From positions 1 through 64,000 of the forward strand of contig JABGRK010000018.1 in NCBI GenBank assembly GCA_018648325.1: 64,000 nt of DNA, read 5' to 3'. Origin of the DNA: Chloroflexota bacterium (GTDB taxonomy: Bacteria > Chloroflexota > Dehalococcoidia > JABGRK01). Below, piece after piece: positions 61,558 through 64,000 of this stretch. Every line of letters begins with the position of its first letter. Position 1 is the stretch's first letter. Position numbers and translations under genes: made by a program. Below the pieces are notes generated by a model that was not told the origin of the DNA, made no database searches, and was given only the letters and a program-made list of their open reading frames with translations.

Positions 61558-63039
61558 TCAGGCCAGAGATAGAACCAGATTTACAAGCGTTCTTACCGGA
61601 ATACCGGCAGCGCCCTTTGCCAGATAGCCTTTGTCCTTATCAGAAAGCATTGTCCCTGCGATATCAAGATGTACCCAGGGGGTTCCACCTACGAACTCCT
61701 CAAGGAATTGCGCTGCAGTAGTAGCACCACCCCATCTGCCACCAGTATTTTTGATGTCTGCAACAGTGCTCTTTATCTGCTCCCTGTACTCGTCGTACAT
61801 GGGCAATTGCCACATTTTCTCGCCCGTGGCCTTGCTGGACGCAATCACCTTATCGGCAAACTCCTGGTTATTGGTAAAAAGGCCGCTGCACACATCACCC
61901 AGAGCCACCATACAAGCGCCCGTTAGCGTGGCAATGTCCACCACAGGAGATAGTTTGAGCTCATTGGCATAGCAAAGCGCATCCGCCAGAATAAGGCGCC
62001 CCTCAGCATCAGTATTAATTACCTCCACAGTTTTACCGCCCATGGTTTTGAGTACGTCGCCCGGTTTCTGCGCCGTACCGCTGGGCAGGTTCTCGGTGGC
62101 AGGCACAATGCCGGTAACATTGATCTTGGGTTTCAGCTTGGCAATAGCGCCCATGGCAGCGATAACCGACGCACCACCGGCCATATCGCCCTTCATTTCT
62201 TGCATCTTGTCCGACGGTTTTATGGATATACCACCGGAATCGAAAGTAAGACCTTTGCCTACCAGACCTACAGTCTTGTCGCCACCACCCTTGTACTCCA
62301 TAACAATGAACTTGGGTGGCTGGACGCTGCCGCTGGCAACCCCTAATAGGCCACCCATGCCCTTCTCTTGCATCCAGTCTTTATCGAAAACAGTAACCGT
62401 AATATTATCTGAGGCCAGATTAAGTGCTACCTCAGCCATATCGGTCGGCGTCATGTAATTGCCCGGCTCGTTGGCCATATCCCGCGCCATGCATACCCCG
62501 TCGGCAATTATAACGCCACGCTGGCTACCGCTGGTTATCTGCTTGAGGTCTTTATCATCGGCAACAACGATTGATACACTGTCGACGCCGGGGTAATCGG
62601 GTTTTTTGGTGATGTATTTGCCAAACTCGTAAAGCCCCAGAGTAGCGCCCTCGGATAAGGCTTGTGCTACATCCTGGGCCTTCAAATCAGAGTCGCTAAT
62701 TACGGCTGTGGCCAGCTTTTTTGCGCCACTCTTTTTGAGTGTGCGACAGGCATCAGCTATCGCATTGCGCACTTTATCTGTAGCAAGCTCTTCCCTTTTA
62801 CCCAGTCCAACTATTGCCAGCCGGGGCGAGGGCAACTTGCCCAGTGTATAAACCATGGTAATCTCGCCATGCTTGCCATTTATTTCACCATTCTTAATAA
62901 GACCAGAGATGGCCTCATCCAGCGCCTTGTCAGCCCCGGCAACAATGCCATCCAGATCATCGGACTTTTCATATATATAAACTACGATTGCGTCAGTCTC
63001 GATTGTAAGAATATCTGCTTTAGTAACTTCAATGCGCAA
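61558..63039 (-). CDS. pepA: Leucyl aminopeptidase (M17 family)
   Basis: This cytosolic dizinc aminopeptidase hydrolyses N-terminal leucine and other residues. The 493-aa protein has an N-terminal regulatory domain and the catalytic half with VGKGLTFDSGGISIKPS and INTDAEGRLILADAL, which hold the metal ligands and catalytic residues. It starts at TTG 63039, with an ideal AAAGGAGGTG 5-7 nt upstream. It is the first gene of the minus-strand group pepA - two MBL hydrolases. The length is normal. Confidence 0.93.
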   Translation of the reverse strand: MRIEVTKADILTIETDAIVVYIYEKSDDLDGIVAGADKALDEAISGLIKNGEINGKHGEITMVYTLGKLPSPRLAIVGLGKREELATDKVRNAIADACRTLKKSGAKKLATAVISDSDLKAQDVAQALSEGATLGLYEFGKYITKKPDYPGVDSVSIVVADDKDLKQITSGSQRGVIIADGVCMARDMANEPGNYMTPTDMAEVALNLASDNITVTVFDKDWMQEKGMGGLLGVASGSVQPPKFIVMEYKGGGDKTVGLVGKGLTFDSGGISIKPSDKMQEMKGDMAGGASVIAAMGAIAKLKPKINVTGIVPATENLPSGTAQKPGDVLKTMGGKTVEVINTDAEGRLILADALCYANELKLSPVVDIATLTGACMVALGDVCSGLFTNNQEFADKVIASSKATGEKMWQLPMYDEYREQIKSTVADIKNTGGRWGGATTAAQFLEEFVGGTPWVHLDIAGTMLSDKDKGYLAKGAAGIPVRTLVNLVLSLA

Positions 63040-63153
63040 TTTCGCACCTCCTTTGGTACTGTAGAATCATAGCGAAATGACGGTGCAAATGCAAGACGGA
63101 CCAAGTCTCAAACACCATTGAATAACTTAACCAAACACCCTTTTTGTATTTCC

Positions 63154-63162
63154 TGCTATAAT
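63154..63162 (+). promoter_or_regulatory. Extended -10 promoter of ribD
   Basis: TGCTATAAT lies at 63154-63162, 33 nt before the ATG, without a clear -35. Confidence 0.55.
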
Positions 63163-63194
63163 AAGCGAAAGTTACACACTTAAAGGAACCCTAC

Positions 63195-64000
63195 ATGGAC
63201 TATATGGCACAGGCCTTAAAACAAGCCAAACAGGCACTGGGAACGGTAAGCCCCAACCCGGCAGTGGGTGCCATTATCGTTAAAGATAATCAGATAGTCG
63301 GCGAAGGCTACACACAACCGCCGGGGCAGGATCACGCCGAAAAAGTAGCGCTAAAAGCCGCAGGTACAAACGCCAATGGCGCAATCATGTACGTTACGCT
63401 TGAGCCATGCTGCCACCACGGTAAAACACCACCCTGTACCACAGACATCATCGCAGCAGGAATTGCCGAAGTACACATAGCAACGCCGGACCCCAATCTG
63501 CTGGTTGCGGGCAAAGGGGTAGCAGCACTTGAGGCAGCCGGTATAAAAACATACATGGCTGGCAGCGAGCACGAAGCGATACACCTTATTGAGGCCTACA
63601 TTAAGTTCATAACCACCAAAAGACCCTTTATTACTGCCAAGTACGCCATGAGTCTGGACGGCAAGATTGCCACCGAAACAGGAGACTCCAAGTGGATATC
63701 AAACGAAGCGTCGAGAGACCACGTTCAGCAAATGCGCTATGAGGCCGACGCGGTAATGGTTGGTGTGGGCACCGTCCTTACCGATAATCCCAGGCTTTCC
63801 GTAAGAATAGGCGACGACGATATAAGAGCGCTAAAGACAAAAATCATCGTAGATACAAAAGGCAAAACCCCGATAAACGCTCAATTGTTCAAGGAGCCAG
63901 GCAAAGTACTGATAGCAACCACAGACTTAATTGAAGCTGCCAGGGAGAAGCAATACGAGCAGCTCGGCGCCGAGGTACTCAAACTGACCCAAACCGACGG
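63195..64000 (+). CDS. ribD: Riboflavin biosynthesis protein RibD (partial, 3' end outside the window)
   Basis: The first 268 aa are visible. RibD deaminates and then reduces the pyrimidine intermediate of riboflavin synthesis. The N-terminal deaminase has the zinc site H47/E49 (DHAEK) and EPCCHHGKTPPC (C72 and C81). From about residue 148 the reductase domain begins (KYAMSLDGKIATETGDSKWI, VGVGTVLTDNPRL). AAAGGA lies 6-8 nt upstream of the ATG. The other rib genes would be expected downstream, past the edge. Confidence 0.93.
   Translation, partial: MDYMAQALKQAKQALGTVSPNPAVGAIIVKDNQIVGEGYTQPPGQDHAEKVALKAAGTNANGAIMYVTLEPCCHHGKTPPCTTDIIAAGIAEVHIATPDPNLLVAGKGVAALEAAGIKTYMAGSEHEAIHLIEAYIKFITTKRPFITAKYAMSLDGKIATETGDSKWISNEASRDHVQQMRYEADAVMVGVGTVLTDNPRLSVRIGDDDIRALKTKIIVDTKGKTPINAQLFKEPGKVLIATTDLIEAAREKQYEQLGAEVLKLTQTD

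Noticed and set aside
1-64000. CRISPR arrays, prophage or transposase genes
   Set aside because: No regularly spaced direct repeats and no phage or transposase proteins were found; the only tandem repeats lie inside one protein gene.

Overview
The window reads as a chromosomal segment of an anaerobic bacterium of mid GC content. The gene set (a selenoprotein with no housekeeping role, a soluble molybdopterin enzyme, a DUF438/hemerythrin/PAS protein, a multihaem cytochrome, acyl-CoA metabolism genes, frequent TTG starts) suggests Chloroflexota, probably class Dehalococcoidia. That placement is inference; there is no rRNA or other marker here to prove it. There are no phage genes, transposases or CRISPR arrays.

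Layout. 0-10 kb: an acyl-CoA carboxyltransferase, a DUF438-DUF1858 pair, an RsuA/RluB pseudouridine synthase, a secreted heptahaem cytochrome, an EF-G-like GTPase and gatC-gatA (gatA appears to start at CTG). 9.8-13.5 kb: a looser accessory stretch with two small-molecule methyltransferases, both damaged (one by an in-frame TAA at codon 3, the other by a -1 frameshift), a lipoprotein-like protein, a membrane protein, a TfoX-like protein and an NTF2-like protein. 13.7-28.6 kb: Lrp regulator plus aminotransferase, MFS transporter, trpS, gamma carbonic anhydrase, argS, recG-degV-fakA and rpmB. 28.7-35.3 kb: an arginine operon on the minus strand (argJ-argB-argD-argG-argH-rpe); argC lies apart at 51.4 kb. 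35.4-38.4 kb: acetate transporter, DUF998 protein and a PycB-type carboxyltransferase. 38.8-43.1 kb: the most notable locus, a 549-residue protein whose frame crosses an in-frame UGA (codon 100), followed 59 nt later by a soluble molybdopterin oxidoreductase. 43.3-48.4 kb: one giant surface protein with a zincin motif, seven propeller-like repeats, four Ig-like repeats, a PKD domain and a C-terminal anchor. 48.4-64 kb: flavoprotein, Maf, initiator tRNA, nth, argC, tRNA-Glu, tldD/tldE, a HEAT protein, a ROK kinase, hbd-crt, a regulator/membrane-protein pair, two metallo-beta-lactamase-fold paralogues, pepA and the start of ribD.

Regulation. Many genes follow an extended -10 promoter (TGnTATAAT or near it). 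In several cases the start codon lies only 6-9 nt beyond the -10 box, which implies leaderless mRNAs. One perfect -35/extended -10 promoter drives nothing but an 11-codon leaderless ORF or small RNA ending in a strong terminator (36.84-36.95 kb). A GC-rich dispersed repeat is found four times (17.3, 20.6, 22.5 and 32.0 kb).

How the genes fit together. The acyl-CoA carboxyltransferase, hbd, crt, the PycB-type subunit and the acetate transporter fit a metabolism of short acyl-CoAs, C4 acids and acetate. DegV and FakA form a fatty-acid kinase pair. The selenoprotein and molybdoenzyme probably work on one unknown substrate. This is inferred only from their tandem arrangement.
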